DNA of 64,000 nucleotides from assembly GCA_963855995.1 (NCBI GenBank), contig OY979726.1:8842701-8906700 (forward strand), written 5' to 3'. The notes beneath the pieces are model-generated. The model did not search any database, was not told the DNA's origin, and saw only the letters and a list, made by a program, of their open reading frames with translations. A program made the position numbers and the translations under genes. How positions within the stretch are numbered: the first letter of the stretch is position 1; every line of letters begins with the position of its first letter. This document shows positions 33,360 through 45,500 of this stretch, in pieces. The stretch comes from Muricea muricata (taxonomy: Eukaryota; Cnidaria; Anthozoa; Malacalcyonacea; Plexauridae).

Positions 33360-33779
33360 CAGGGTTGGTAGGCTTTTGCGCATGCACAAAGCCAAATGAC
33401 GTTTTAAAAAAGGCCAAATTTAACAAAATACGGCCAAAATTTATTTTTTTCAAAAAAAGCCAAAAAGAACCAAATTTTATCAATGTTTTGACATAGTATC
33501 AGTCAGATTTGGTCCAGCTAATTTCTAGAATTTAAAATTTAAGTTCCAAAGTCTTCAACTTCACAAAAATGAAACAGTTTTATGTTGAACACATACATAA
33601 AATAACGCGTATTTACACGAATGTGTCTACGGCATTGACAGTTTTTACTTAAATCTTGTCACTCGATAAAAAAGCCAAAATAAAGCCAAAAGGCCAAACA
33701 TTTTTTTCAAGGCCAAACAAGAAATAAAAAAGCCAAAATCGAGTTATTTGGCCTTAAAAAAGCCAAGGTACCAACCCTG
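33360..33779. mobile_element. hAT-type MITE with 8-bp target duplication
   Basis: Starts CAGGGTTGGTA and ends TACCAACCCTG, flanked on both sides by GAAAGCTC (33352-33359 and 33780-33787). The interior is unusual: many CCAAA / AAAGCCAAA words on one strand. 420 bp with no transposase. Confidence 0.92.
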
Positions 33780-33789
33780 GAAAGCTCCT

Positions 33790-34171
33790 CGTGGTCATTG
33801 ACCTCTATATTGTATCTGAAGTGAGAACTCGCGTTCAAGAAGTGAAGCCAAAGTTGGCGGAAATTGAAGGAGCTATTGATCGTTTGCAATCGACGCCATC
33901 TTGGTTGACGTTTAGAACACATGGCAATCACAAAGTATCTATTCATTATTTCATCCTATGATCCTATCGAGCCATACATCTTTAAAGTATCATTCATGAT
34001 ACGCTAAAACTAACGATGAAATAGTAAATTGACACAAGTTCCTCGCTGTAGACAGCTGAAGTAATCTGCAGAGTCAACCAAGATGGCGCCCAGAGACACG
34101 AAATGACGTCATGTGGAAACCAAGGATAAGACGTCAATCTTAGTCCTCTGCACGGCTAACGTAATCACACA
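33790..34171. other. No gene recognised
   Basis: Short frames only; sequence between two mobile elements. Confidence 0.4.
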
Positions 34172-35037
34172 CATAGAGATTATAAAAGAATAGAGGCGGC
34201 ATCAGTGGGCGGCATCGGATGACGAATCGCGGGACAAATTGAACAAATCTAATGGGGGCCCCGGAATTTAAGTCCCGGAGGTGTACTGAAAACACAGTTT
34301 TTGTCAATTTTTGCTTGTTTTTATGACTATGATGCACACAGATATTGACTATAATGAGAAAATATGTTGTAGCTTTCCAGTTCTTGTAATTTTAGGTGGA
34401 GACAGCCAAATTTTTGTGTAAATATTGAAGTTTTTCAACCTTAGGTTCTCCTTAGCAACGCATAGCAACCAGTTTTGACCGGCTTTTTGCAGCGAGGTTT
34501 TGTAAAATATCTGCCAAATTATCCCACATCTGGATACAAATTGAACTTATTTGCCTTCAAACAGTTATCAAAATTGTTTTAGAGGTGCATCAAGGTGTAC
34601 AACCACAATACTGCGATGTATTTTTAAACTTTAAGGACTTTTCTTGTGTGTTCATCTGATATTTCGAATCCAAAAATTGCATTTTCGCTCACAAATAATC
34701 AATATTAAACATACCCAACTTTATCCTGTATTCAAAACACAAAATTCAAAACGTTCAAGGCAATCCCGCACTAATCTTTAACATTTTCGCCTTTGTTTTA
34801 CATAAAAAACTTTGAGTGCGAAAAAATCGAAAAAAAGTTTTTCTCGAGCTTTCTCGGTCTCTTGTTGTGAAAAGTCGATACCCAGCCAATAGGCGCCCAA
34901 GCATACATCCGGGAATCACATCCGGGTCTTAAATTTGGCCTAATGGTAGCAAGCTTCAATTTGTCCCTTTCGTTTGACTGAGTTTATCCCAATGGTTTAT
35001 CCTACGATGCCCCCTCTATTCTTTTATAATCTCTATG
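34172..35037. mobile_element. Inverted-repeat DNA element, 866 bp
   Basis: Ends are CATAGAGATTATAAAAGAAT and ATTCTTTTATAATCTCTATG; the match continues with AGAGG. Direct TCACACA occurs just outside both ends, a possible imperfect 8-bp duplication. The interior has no complete transposase frame. Confidence 0.8.
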
Positions 35038-35187
35038 GTCACACAAACATCTATACAATATAGATCAAAGAATCCGAAATCAAAATATTAATTTTGTTGG
35101 TCTAAGATTTACATCGTATAGCTCCGCAATTTCTTTCTGAAGGCCAAATGACTTAAGTTCTCACTTCAGCAGGGCCGTAACTAGAAC

Positions 35188-35342
35188 GTTAATTGGGGGG
35201 GGGGGGGTGAATATTCATATACTGCTGTTCTGCCCGACGGATTTCTTTTCAAATCAAATTCAAATTTCTCAATTTGAAAAGAAATCTGTCGGGCATAACT
35301 TGAATATATGAATATACACCCCCCCCCCCCCAATTACGTTAA
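35188..35342. mobile_element. G-tract palindromic MITE
   Basis: AACGTTAATT followed by 13 G on the left is mirrored by about 14 C and AATTACGTT on the right. Inner arms GATTTCTTTTCAAAT and ATTTGAAAAGAAATC also pair. Related copies are at 27935-28065 and 51020-51195. Confidence 0.85.
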
Positions 35343-35645
35343 TTATGATAACGTATTGAAAACAATGTAACACGATATGAAATCACGTTAATTTATGCGG
35401 CTTCTTCATGGTATCAAACTTTGTTGCTGCAGTTTCACTTTCAGCCCCTTGCGTCTACATTGCATATGTTTGAGGTCTTTCTGAAATATTTGCAAGCAAA
35501 TAATGAAACAATTATTATATTCGGTTCTCACAGAATTTAGGAAAGCGCTTGGTTAGCCTTTACCTGTTTATTATGTTCTTTATCAGATTATTTGTTTATT
35601 GTATACAGGTGATTAATGCGAAACGAAGCACAATTAAGGATAGAC

Positions 35646-35865
35646 TGTGTTCCAGTCCACTCCCCCGTAGAGAGTGGACTGGAACACAGGTTAACTGATA
35701 TAGCTTTTGTGGAAAGAAACATTCTAGTCTAAATATTGACATTAGTAATAAAAAGAAGAATGAATTAGTTTATAATAAGAGATAAATACCGAGGAGGGAT
35801 TATGTGATATAAAGACCCCGAGGGCTTTATATTACATAAATCCCGATTTTCTAGGTATTTATCTA
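35646..35865. repeat. Two adjacent hairpins
   Basis: CTGTGTTCCAGTCCACTC pairs with GAGTGGACTGGAACACAG (35646-35690, perfect 18-bp arms). AGATAAATACC and ATGTGATATAAAG pair with CTTTATATTACAT and GGTATTTATCT (about 35781-35862). Confidence 0.8.
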
Positions 35866-36060
35866 ACTTATTCCATGTGTGAGGAAGTTTTCTACAGGAG
35901 TACATCAACTTGAAAGATTTCGAGCCGCCGTTTCTCGAGATTTTTGCACAAGTTGTATCTAATTATTTATTCCAGGTATTTATCCGAGTTAAATACCTCC
36001 GTACATCAAAGAAAACCGACTCAACCATGAAATAAGTAAATATAAATGTATATCTATAAT

Positions 36061-37240
36061 AACAATTTGCGATTGTTCATCATGATCAATATGATAAATT
36101 GGTATGAGTTGGAATGCGAATTTTTTATATCAACACATTTTCTGCCACTAAGGAGTAAGGATTGGGCCTTATCAGAAATAATCGAACAAAACAAACATTA
36201 ACCCAGAATTATCACTGTGAACAACGGCGATGAAAGGTTTTTATAACATGTTTTTAGTCGTTAAAGTAATAATTTCATTTGGAAATGATGGAATTTTATA
36301 TCCGTTGCTATTTGTCAGATAACCACGCAGATACCCTTGTTTTGAGTCGCGTCTTTGAAACTTTGAGTCCGGGTTTTCTGACCTCAGTCCGGGTTTTGCC
36401 GATAACGAGACCGAATTCATTGTGAGTTTGAGTCCGTTTTTTTCTGGGGCCCGAATCAGAGTTTCGAAGTATGTCAATTCCACTTCCTGAGGATAAACAT
36501 CAAATATACATCATACATCTGTGCACCAGAACACTTAAATTTTGAAACTTCTACTTCATTATTTTGACACATCAAACTTTTCACATTTCCTAATAGTAAC
36601 AACCGATGTGTAGAATTGGTATTAATAGTTCGCTGTCTGACAAATGCATGAACATACTTTTGAATTGCGTAATATACATTTATAAAGGATATGTGAAATT
36701 TGAGATCGCTGATCACACAATTTTTTGCTGTATATTTAGACAGACATGCATTAACTTGATTCACAGAATGAAAGACCACGCATAAAATGCTGCGGCACAT
36801 TTCAAGTAAGTTCGTTCACATTGTCATAATGTTTACGTTAAGAAAAAGAACGAGGTATTACAATAGTCTATATATATAAGAGCTTGGAACGTATAAACGC
36901 GTAGTTTTTCGTAGTTATTATAGCCTATCTTGCCGGTCTGTGGTCCGGTTTCACACAGGCCGTCAAAAAAGTACAGACACAAAGCAAAACTGTTCTAATT
37001 TAATTGTTGTTTGCACGAAAACCTTGCATATAAAATTACACTGACTCGAAATCTTCAACATTTTATCTGGCGCGTCTTCATGAAAGAATAGAAATTCAAA
37101 GCCATTTTAATTGCTAATAGCTGTTCGTTTTGCCTTGAGGTAAAAATCAACAAAAGGGAAGGAATTTGCTTACGTTTATAATTTGTCGCTTTGATAACAT
37201 TGGATTAATCATTTATGTAAGTTTCTCCAACGGCTTCTTA
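36061..37240. repeat. Dispersed repeat shared with 21.8-25.1 kb and 51.6 kb
   Basis: 36061-36220 matches 21840-22000 and 51641-51790; 36530-36700 matches 23160-23320; 36940-37190 matches 24895-25110, in the same order and orientation. This suggests one family of long repeats. No coding frame is supported. Confidence 0.6.
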
Positions 37241-37637
37241 AAAAACATATGCTAGTATCAAAACGAGAACAGTGTGCGAGCACTGGACGTAAATGGGTTG
37301 GGCTGCGTTTGTTAGCATGAAAACTCAATAATAGAGTAAGTCCATGCAGCCATGTGAGCGTGGGGTATTAAGAGGACTTATGAAAATCAATAATATTTTA
37401 ATTACTTGAAACGCTGTCGGACTAACAGCCAGCGTTGAGATTTCAGCAGAGGCGAAATGTAACAAAACTTGCTCAAATCAAATTATCAAATATCTTAGCT
37501 GGTCTGATAGTATGTCACAGAATGTGGTATTACAATAATGAATATATGCAGCCTGAAGTTATAGGCTAAAAGCATGCTTATTCTTGTAGTTATTGTAGCC
37601 TATTTGTGATCCGGAATTTGCTTACGTTTCATAATAA

Positions 37638-38156
37638 GGGCCTGTTTACATGAAGGTAGGGTGACCCTAGTAGAAGGGTTACGCTAGCAAACGGGTCAGA
37701 AAAAAGCGAGCGTTTACATGAGATAGGGCAACCATACTGCTAGGGCTATGTTCACCGGTAGGGTCACCCTATCTTAACGTGGTCGCTCAGCCATTCATTT
37801 AAAAAATGACATTAACGTGCGAAGTTCTTGTGGTATGCTGTGTGATACTATGTCTGGCTAATTTTGTTGTTTCATTTCAGTGTTGTGACCATCTTTGTTT
37901 GTTTGACATTTACTGAAGGCGAATAACTCGACCCGCTTGATAGGGTAACCCTACCTGACGCGTTTACATGGCTTGTGTAAACAAAAAGATAGCCCTACTG
38001 CTAGGGTAACCCTATCTATTTGATAGGGTAACCCTACCGCTAGGGTAACCCTAGCGCACATGTAAACGCTTCCTATAAAACATATTGTAGTAGGGTAACT
38101 CGCTTACTAGGGTAACCCTTCTGCTAAGGTCACCCTACTTCCATGTAAACAGGCCC
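37638..38156. mobile_element. Harbinger-type MITE with TAA target duplication
   Basis: Ends GGGCCTGTTTACATG and CATGTAAACAGGCCC are exact inverse copies and the match continues (GTAGGGTGACC). TAA flanks both (37635-37637 and 38157-38159), as expected for the 3-bp duplications of PIF/Harbinger. The interior repeats the palindrome TAGGGTAACCCTA many times. Confidence 0.88.
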
Positions 38157-38251
38157 TAAGATTATCCATCGGCTTCATAAAAGGAAGTGGTAGCATTAAA
38201 ACGAGAATATTGTGATGCATTTGGTATACAGACCACGCAAGCAATTGCACG

Positions 38252-38340
38252 TTGTTACAGGGTGTATAAAAAACCCTAAACCCTTTCAAATTCAAATTAA
38301 TTATAACGAACAGGGTGTCTTAATAAAAACGTAATCCAGC
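38252..38340. repeat. Fragments of mariner-like ends
   Basis: ACAGGGTGTATAAAAAACCC and ACAGGGTGTCTTAATAAAAA occur 73 bp apart in the same orientation. No matching right end is seen nearby. Confidence 0.4.
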
Positions 38341-38581
38341 CGTAACAGGACATTTCTTAATAGATAAAAATAATTTTTAGAGATTATGAAATAGCAGATT
38401 TAACTTTAGCTGTTAAATAAATATTTTTAGTACCATATGGACAAAAAACGGACAAATGCGAGCGTGCTGAAAATCTTGGTTAAAGTCGCATTCTATCACC
38501 TCTGCCAATTAAATGCAAAACCATTTAAAAAAAATTCCCTTTGAAACTTAATGTACTTAGAAACACCTCAGTTAAGTATGG

Positions 38582-38690
38582 GATAGATAATGATCGCTTG
38601 TGTTCAGTGAAATATAGACTCCCGAGAATAAGGGAGTCGAGGGAGTTTATATTCCACTGAACACACATGATCATTGTCTATCCATCTTCA
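38582..38690. mobile_element. Hairpin MITE
   Basis: GATAGATAATGATC, GTGTTCAGTG and GGGAGTC arms in the left half pair with GACTCCC-type, CACTGAACAC and GATCATTGTCTATC in the right half. Confidence 0.8.
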
Positions 38691-39480
38691 TACCACGATA
38701 AATATGCCCATAAGTCTGATTCTCGTAGTTTTAAAGGTGCTTATTGGTAAGCTACATTATATCTTATTAATCTTATCTCTATAGAACATACTAATGAGAC
38801 TATTGTTCTCCACCTCATTAATATGCTCCATACAGAACACACAAATCAGTCACATCATATGCAGTCCATGGACTATAGACCATTCAAATACAAGGTTGCG
38901 ATTGGTCGAGTGGATGTGATCATGTTCTAACTAAGCGCATTTATGCAGCTGCATGTATTCTCTTCTTCGCGCAGATTGTGCAGCACTAACGCAAAGTTGG
39001 TTTTTCTCAACACGGTACAATTTTGAGCCAAAACGGGGAAGGGAAATTCTGGCAGAAAACGCACCTGACGATCCGAAACAAACATAGTCATAGACGCAGC
39101 GAGTTTAAGAATACCAAATAGGAACCAGCGCAAGACGAAATGGTGCCTGACTTTTGACATAAATGAACAAATTATCGAATAAATTAAACGTTTTGACACA
39201 ATTCGGATTAATTAGTTTACTCTTTTGTTTGACTCCGCATTAATGTGGCGCAAGAGTTTTTAATGCTCGAGGACGTGGAAATAACGGTAAAGTCTGAAGT
39301 TGCGTGTTTGAACGAACTTCTGAATCTCAATGTGCATTTAAAAATTTCCAAAGTACTAGTACCCGGAAATATTTCCGAAGTGCACTAGCATTTTCCTCCA
39401 GTTTCAAAGTACTAATTAAGTAATAATTTCTTTTGTTATAGAGCTTACCAATATTTTACCATGATGAACTAATTTGTTTT
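38691..39480. other. No gene recognised
   Basis: No frame with family similarity; the 38927-39199 minus frame is unsupported. Confidence 0.4.
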
Positions 39481-39502
39481 CTTACACTGCCAACACCAAC
39501 AA

Positions 39503-39595
39503 AAATTCGTTGGATCGACCGGGATTTAAACTCGCACCTTCAGGATTCTAGATCGCCGCTCTGCCTATTGAGCTATCGAGCATCAACGGGGATCA
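39503..39595 (-). repeat. tRNA-derived sequence, minus strand
   Basis: The minus strand reads GATAGCTCAATAGGCAGAGC (A box) and GCGAGTTTAAATCCCGGTCG (B box) 40 bp apart, as in a tRNA. Pairing of the acceptor arm is partial, so a SINE head or tRNA pseudogene is favoured. Confidence 0.55.
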
Positions 39596-39639
39596 CCATG
39601 ATTACACCCACAACTCGCAATCATTCCTAAAATATTAAT

Positions 39640-40186
39640 ATTTAACAATTTTGTACCTTTTGTTTGTTGGATAGGTAAATAGGAAGAGTGATTGACGACA
39701 TTCCGAAAGATTGAGGGTTGAAAAATTCAATATCCTGTCAGCATCGCCTCAATTTTGGTAAGTTTAATTAAATTAGATATGATGGCAACTTGTGCAGCCA
39801 CTGACGTGAGCTGTATATCGGGCTGCCTATGTTTGCTGTTGTCGTGTTATACGTCCTTCAATATATAACTAGCTCTCCTTATATACAAATCGTATACATA
39901 AATTATCCTATATGAATATATTACATCTTCCCTGATTTAATACACAGTACCCTATTTTTTTCATTTGCTTTTTTTTCTAAAAACTGTTCGCAATGCCTAA
40001 TGTTCAATAAAACATAATTCAGACCATGTTCATAATATATAATTTACTAAATGCTCTTAAACTATATATTTATTCTAAATACTACTTCTATCATTCATTA
40101 TGTTCATAGTCACCAATCATTGTTCATATCGTCCATTACTGTTCACAATCACCGAACCTCTTCGGTTTCTTCACAACTCTCCCAGA
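39640..40186. other. No gene recognised
   Basis: AT-rich sequence next to the Gypsy remnant; no LTR could be identified. Confidence 0.4.
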
Positions 40187-41400
40187 TCATGTTGTCACAT
40201 ATCCAGTGGTAGGATGCTGTTCAATGTTTCCTTCATGCGTGTCTTTCCGAGGCGATTCGTGCAACCTTTCCCCACTAATCGTCTTTGTTCCTGCAGTCGC
40301 TATCTGTTCGTTTTCTTCAGATTTCGGAACCTGAAGAAGATGTCTCCTATTCCGTCTAAAGGTACTACCATCCGAACTGCGAACATGATACGATCTTGGC
40401 GTTTCATCCACATCAATTACAATTGCTGGCTCCCATTTCCCTTTCTGACACATTCGGGCTGAATCATTTGGATAGAGGTTGTAATGCTTTTGCTGAACGA
40501 TCGTAATATCGTTTTTGTTCTAACTTCCTTTGCTCCAAGGCTTTTCTCGTTGCTTTAAAATCAGCAAGCTTTGGAAATAGATCTTTCTAATCTTCGATTC
40601 ATCAATCGTTGAGCTGGAGAACCGATCTGTTGAAAAGGCGTATTCCTGTAACTTAGTACACTTATCAGAGATTACCACGTCGGGTATCCCATGTCTGGCA
40701 AATACTGACTTCACTGTTGAGCTTTTCGTGTTTGCAAGTTGTGCAATCTCAAAATAGTTGCTGTAACAATCCACCACAAGTACGTAGTTGGCATTATTCC
40801 AGACAAATAAATCAGTGGCAACCATTTGCCATGGACGCTCTGGTATGTCGTGTGGCAGAAGAAGCTCTTTCTGCTGAGCAGTGCGATATTCTTGGCACGT
40901 TGTACATTGCTCCACCATGTTCTCAATTTCTTTGCACATTCCGGCCCAGAACAACATCACGAGCACGCTCCTTACCTTTCTGTACAGCCATGTGTCCAGT
41001 TTGGATCTTTCCAAGCATTTCGCTTCGTAAGGCTTTCGGAACTATTATTTTCCGCGACTCAAACATAATACCACCAATTACGGTGATCTCGTCTCGATAG
41101 TTCCAATATGGACGAATCACTGCTAGCAAGTCTTTCGGTGTATTTGGCCATCCTTGTTGCACATACTTTTGAAGCTCTTGCAATTCATTGTCGTCTTTAG
41201 TTGTCTTACGAATTTCTTCCAACTTTTCATCGGACACTGGCATTTGCTTCAAAATGGCATCAACATAGACATCAAGACCAATTTCATCAGAAACGTTACC
41301 GTCACGAGCACCATTTCTGGTCGTGTTGACGTCAACTTAATTGCGGTCAAAAATGAATTTAAATTTGTTAAGACTTATATTTTGATCTTTTTCTGAACTT
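40187..41400 (-). mobile_element. Gypsy-group LTR retrotransposon remnant (integrase region of pol)
   Basis: Reading the minus strand from 41400, fragments follow in order. Frame 41252-40923 holds the end of the RNase H-to-integrase linker and TGHMAVQKGKERARD of the zinc-binding domain. A frameshift leads to 41014-40520 with VEQCTTCQEYRTAQ, ERPWQMVATDLF (first catalytic Asp), YLVVDCYS-type core and HGIPDVVISD (second catalytic Asp). The core then loses its third acidic region, apparently by deletion. Frame 40453-40187 holds the C-terminal KGKWEPAIVIDV and PRSYHVRSSDG segment ending in RRNRRHL. Protease, reverse transcriptase and LTRs are not found. It is inactive. Confidence 0.88.
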
Positions 41401-42530
41401 GGTAGATTATCCCACTTTGTTTGAGTTATTCCATTCCATTCAATAATATTTCCACTTTAAGCTTTGCATGTCAGTGAGCAGAAAACATTTTGCACTCAAG
41501 CATAATACCCCGCAATAAAAAGAATTATCGTATGATACAAATGTTTTAGGTTGAAACGTCGAGAAAAGTTTACTTTTCGACTGGGTGAAATGTTCATATT
41601 CTCAGCGGATTATTTACTAATAATTTGAGACGAATGCGAAAACTATTTTTCTTGTCATGTATGGTTAAATATGACTTGTATAGAATGTCTGTGTATATAT
41701 TGTAGGAAGAAATTACTTATCATAACTAGTATTTATTTAATAAACTATTATAATCGGTTTATTCATTTGAAAGTTTTGTTTGGTATACAAAGGAATTATT
41801 GAATATTACTTCTTAGACTGAAGTGCCGATACGTTAAATTTTATGAATACAATTCAACTTTCCATTCGTTTTAATAATACCAGAGTCGAAATGAAACATA
41901 ACTGGCAATATTATATATCATAATAGTGAACATGCAATTTCTATAAGGATTTTATGGCAGCATACAGCATGCAAATTGAATACAAAGATACAACAGACCG
42001 AATTTTTTAACAGAAATCAGATTTTTTTGTTCATATCGCAAGCGAAAACGTTGAAATTACAATTGCTCATAATTACCCAACCATAACTCATTTTCGAGTG
42101 CCTTATATTTAAGTGTAATTTTTATAACTTAAAAGCGATGCTTTATAATTCACCGATATTTTCTTTTTGCTATAGACGAACAGCCTTCTAAGTTGGCAAA
42201 ACAACTTTTTAAAAATTTTTAAGCTAAATTTAGGGTTTAGGCCAACAAAAACCACGGATATTGCACGATGTAACGCACCCCTCAGCGGTTGAAATGGGTT
42301 TTTTGGCCACTATCGAGAGTGGTCCGCTATGACCACTAACCTACACAGGTAGCTGAAGGTAGCAAGCAAAATTATTTTATATTTCAGAATGGTAATGCCA
42401 GCGAATAGGTTGAGGATAAATCATTATAACTTTAATAGCACTTCACTCGATCCCAACGGCGCCTAATAAAGGCTCACAGTGGCGCCATCTCACGACTTTC
42501 CAACATTCTGCTCCTAGGACCGATCCCATA
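41401..42530. other. Upstream region of the trypsin-like gene; repeat fragment
   Basis: 41560-41780 matches 51270-51480 closely (TATAGAATGTCTGTGTATAT, AAATTACTTATCATAACTAG). No further gene. No promoter motif can be assigned. Confidence 0.5.
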
Positions 42531-45500
42531 ATGGCAGAACTGCCGTCAGGAACTGTAGAAGACACTTGTGATAAAGTATTAGAGAAACCTGGAGGTGTCA
42601 TTTTGTTCATTGTCGACACTGGCAACGTGGAAGTAGACCAGCAAACAGCACAAAAAGTGCGTGAAACTGTAGTTGCTGACCATGTAAATGTTCTAGCCCT
42701 CGAAACAACGGAAGAACAAGTTTGCAAAAGTGCAATTGCGGGCAATACGGAAGCTGTAAAGATCACTATCGACATCAGTACTGACACAGTTAAAGTAGCA
42801 AAAGAAGTGTGCAAAACAGCAATTACACTAGGTGCTCTTTATGTTGGTTACAAACTGTTGAGACCAGTAATCGACGCTGTCGTTAAAAAGGCTCTTGGCG
42901 GTGAACGAGATGACCAAGAAGTTAAAGATATCAAACCAGGATCCTTGCATGTTCCAATACATTGTTCCACAGACGAGAGATTTCTTGAGGTCTTGACAAA
43001 TTATGAATCTGGAAATATGAAAGAACGCTTCCAGGAAGAATTTTTACGGGTTGGATTTAGAGTTGAAGAAGTGAATGTAGAGATTGAAAACAAAGCAGAA
43101 GTTAACAAAAAGAAGGAAGGCATTGAAAAAAGGTATCATAGATATTTAATAAAAAATTTAATTAAATGGTGTGGCACATGCAATCTGTTTTTAATTGCAA
43201 CAAGTAGCTGGTGCTATGGAAATTGTCTTTTTATTAAACAGGTCAGGGAACTATTGTGAACACACACAATTCAGATCACTAATTAACTGACAATTAGACA
43301 GATGAAACAATCCGAAGGCGTGCAAATGATTTCACTCTAAGTTTAATCAATTACAGATTAACTATAGATTAATTATAGGTAACTTTTGGCCGATCTAATT
43401 GTCCCTGAAAAATCAAATGTTGTTGAAAAAGCTCAATGTTCTTACGTATTTTAAAACCAATGCGCAGAAAACGCGCGCATGCAGGAGTTCTTTATAAGAG
43501 AGTGGCAGAATAAATTATTTCTTACGTTTATAAGCAAAAACAATTGAGGACTGCTCTTCGATACATAAAAAGCAAAACTACGAATTTAATACATATGTAT
43601 CACCAACTCATTTTCTTTTCAGTGTTATATGTTTAGTTGTCCAGCAAATCAAAAATTCAGCGCGTGATTTAAGCTAACCAACAGCATATTTTTATTTATA
43701 TAAAATAGATCATGACGCATCATATTTGTTGTCGAAATTTGATTTTTATTCTACAAACCTTAAAAAAGAATTGAAAAAAAAGGTATATGGTTGGTCACTT
43801 TATATTGCTCACCGCAGGATTTGAATGAAACCTCGCAAACAATACTATCATCGCAAGGTGACTAACTGAATTGAGAACAAACCAACAATTTAAAACGTAA
43901 AATTAGTAATGATCATTAAATTGGAAGTCACAAAATTTTCTATTTTGTACAATTTGCCACATGCTAAATCCTTTTAAGATTACCAACATTTTGACATTGT
44001 CTGAATGCAGGTCTCGCATTAAAAGAAATCTTTGCGAGGACGTGAAAAATCCAGCAATGGGCGATGCGGAAAACGACATGAAAAAAGATATGGTAAGGAT
44101 AAGAAAAATATTTGAAAACATAAACTTGTTGCTTCTAATGCCGTTTGTCTCATTTACACCGTTGCGGCTCTTAATCTGTAATAGCCTAGCAAGTATTTTC
44201 TACGTTTTGTCATTTCCAACATTGTTTTTGTGACCGGTGGCAGGCCGTTTTAAAATCTCGAGTTTAAGTCTCCGGTAAGTTGGAAATGAAAGTCATATAT
44301 AGCGTAAATGGCAATGGCCGTTATAGTCCTGTCGAAAATATAGCAGTCAAGAGGATCTTTGCGGATGTGACTGAAAAGGGGCCACTAAGCATTGATTTCA
44401 AAGCCCTGACAAAAAGCGGTATTTTGGTGATGTGTTGATGAACTTTTACATCAGCTTTTTAAAGAGCATTTCTATTCAGTGAAAAATGTGGCGCGATCGA
44501 CTATAGGCGATCGTTGTTTGGAATGTGCAGTCACGCACAACTAATAATATTCCTTTGGCTTGACTGTTTGTATTTCAAAAATGACGATCGCTATAAGTAA
44601 ATGTACGAATTCTGTACGTTCTTTTATTCGTGTGATAGGTAACATTTACATGAATTTAGACTTTCCTTTGCGTACACGCACGTACGAAAAACGCTTAACT
44701 GGAAAGCAGCCTTAAGTGTATTTATTTCATTAATCGCCAGAAGACAGCCACATGAGGTAAAAGAGCTGGGGACAGTTGTATAAAACTCTTAATCACTTTT
44801 TAATCACTATTTTGTAGTTAAGTAGTGATTAACTTTAAAATCTTTTAATGTGATTGGTCAATATTCTCGCTAATCATAGTTAACCTTAAACTACGTTTTT
44901 ATACAACCGGCCCCAGTTGTTCAAAATTTAGAAACTTTTAATTATTTTGTTAAAGTAGTAAAATGACAAAGCATGGAAACTTTGACCTTTGTAAGTATCT
45001 AAAATTTGTTTTTTTCGCAGATCAGTAAAGCCAGGTCATTAGCTTTGCAATTCATGTCCGAGAACCCAAGCTGCATTAGAGCTGTCCCCTATGAGAGTGA
45101 AGACGCCAAATCTTTAACTATGTGTTTGTATATGGATACAAATGGCAAAAGAATTCCAGACGAGATTGAAATCGCTGCGAAGAAGATGTTCAAAGATTAT
45201 AAAGTCGAATTTGATGACCTTCTTCGACGCCCTTTGAATAAGATCGTTACCCATCTTCCATCGACTGAAAAACAAAAAGCGAAAGAGCTAGCAGATCTAA
45301 CGAGGACAATCGAGAAAAATCTCCACCTCTTTGAAAACAGGATGAACGTTACGGCTGTCCAGGCTTCGTACAAAGTAACTGACGCAACTGAGAAGAATAT
45401 TCCATGTGTGAGAGTGTATGTGCTGGGCAAAGGAAAAATTCCCGCTGGAGAAACCGACATTAAGGAGATAAAAGAAGACAACAGTGACATATTTAACCAA

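Noticed and set aside
40100..41100. Plus-strand frames of 120-127 codons
   Set aside because: Antisense of the Gypsy integrase remnant.
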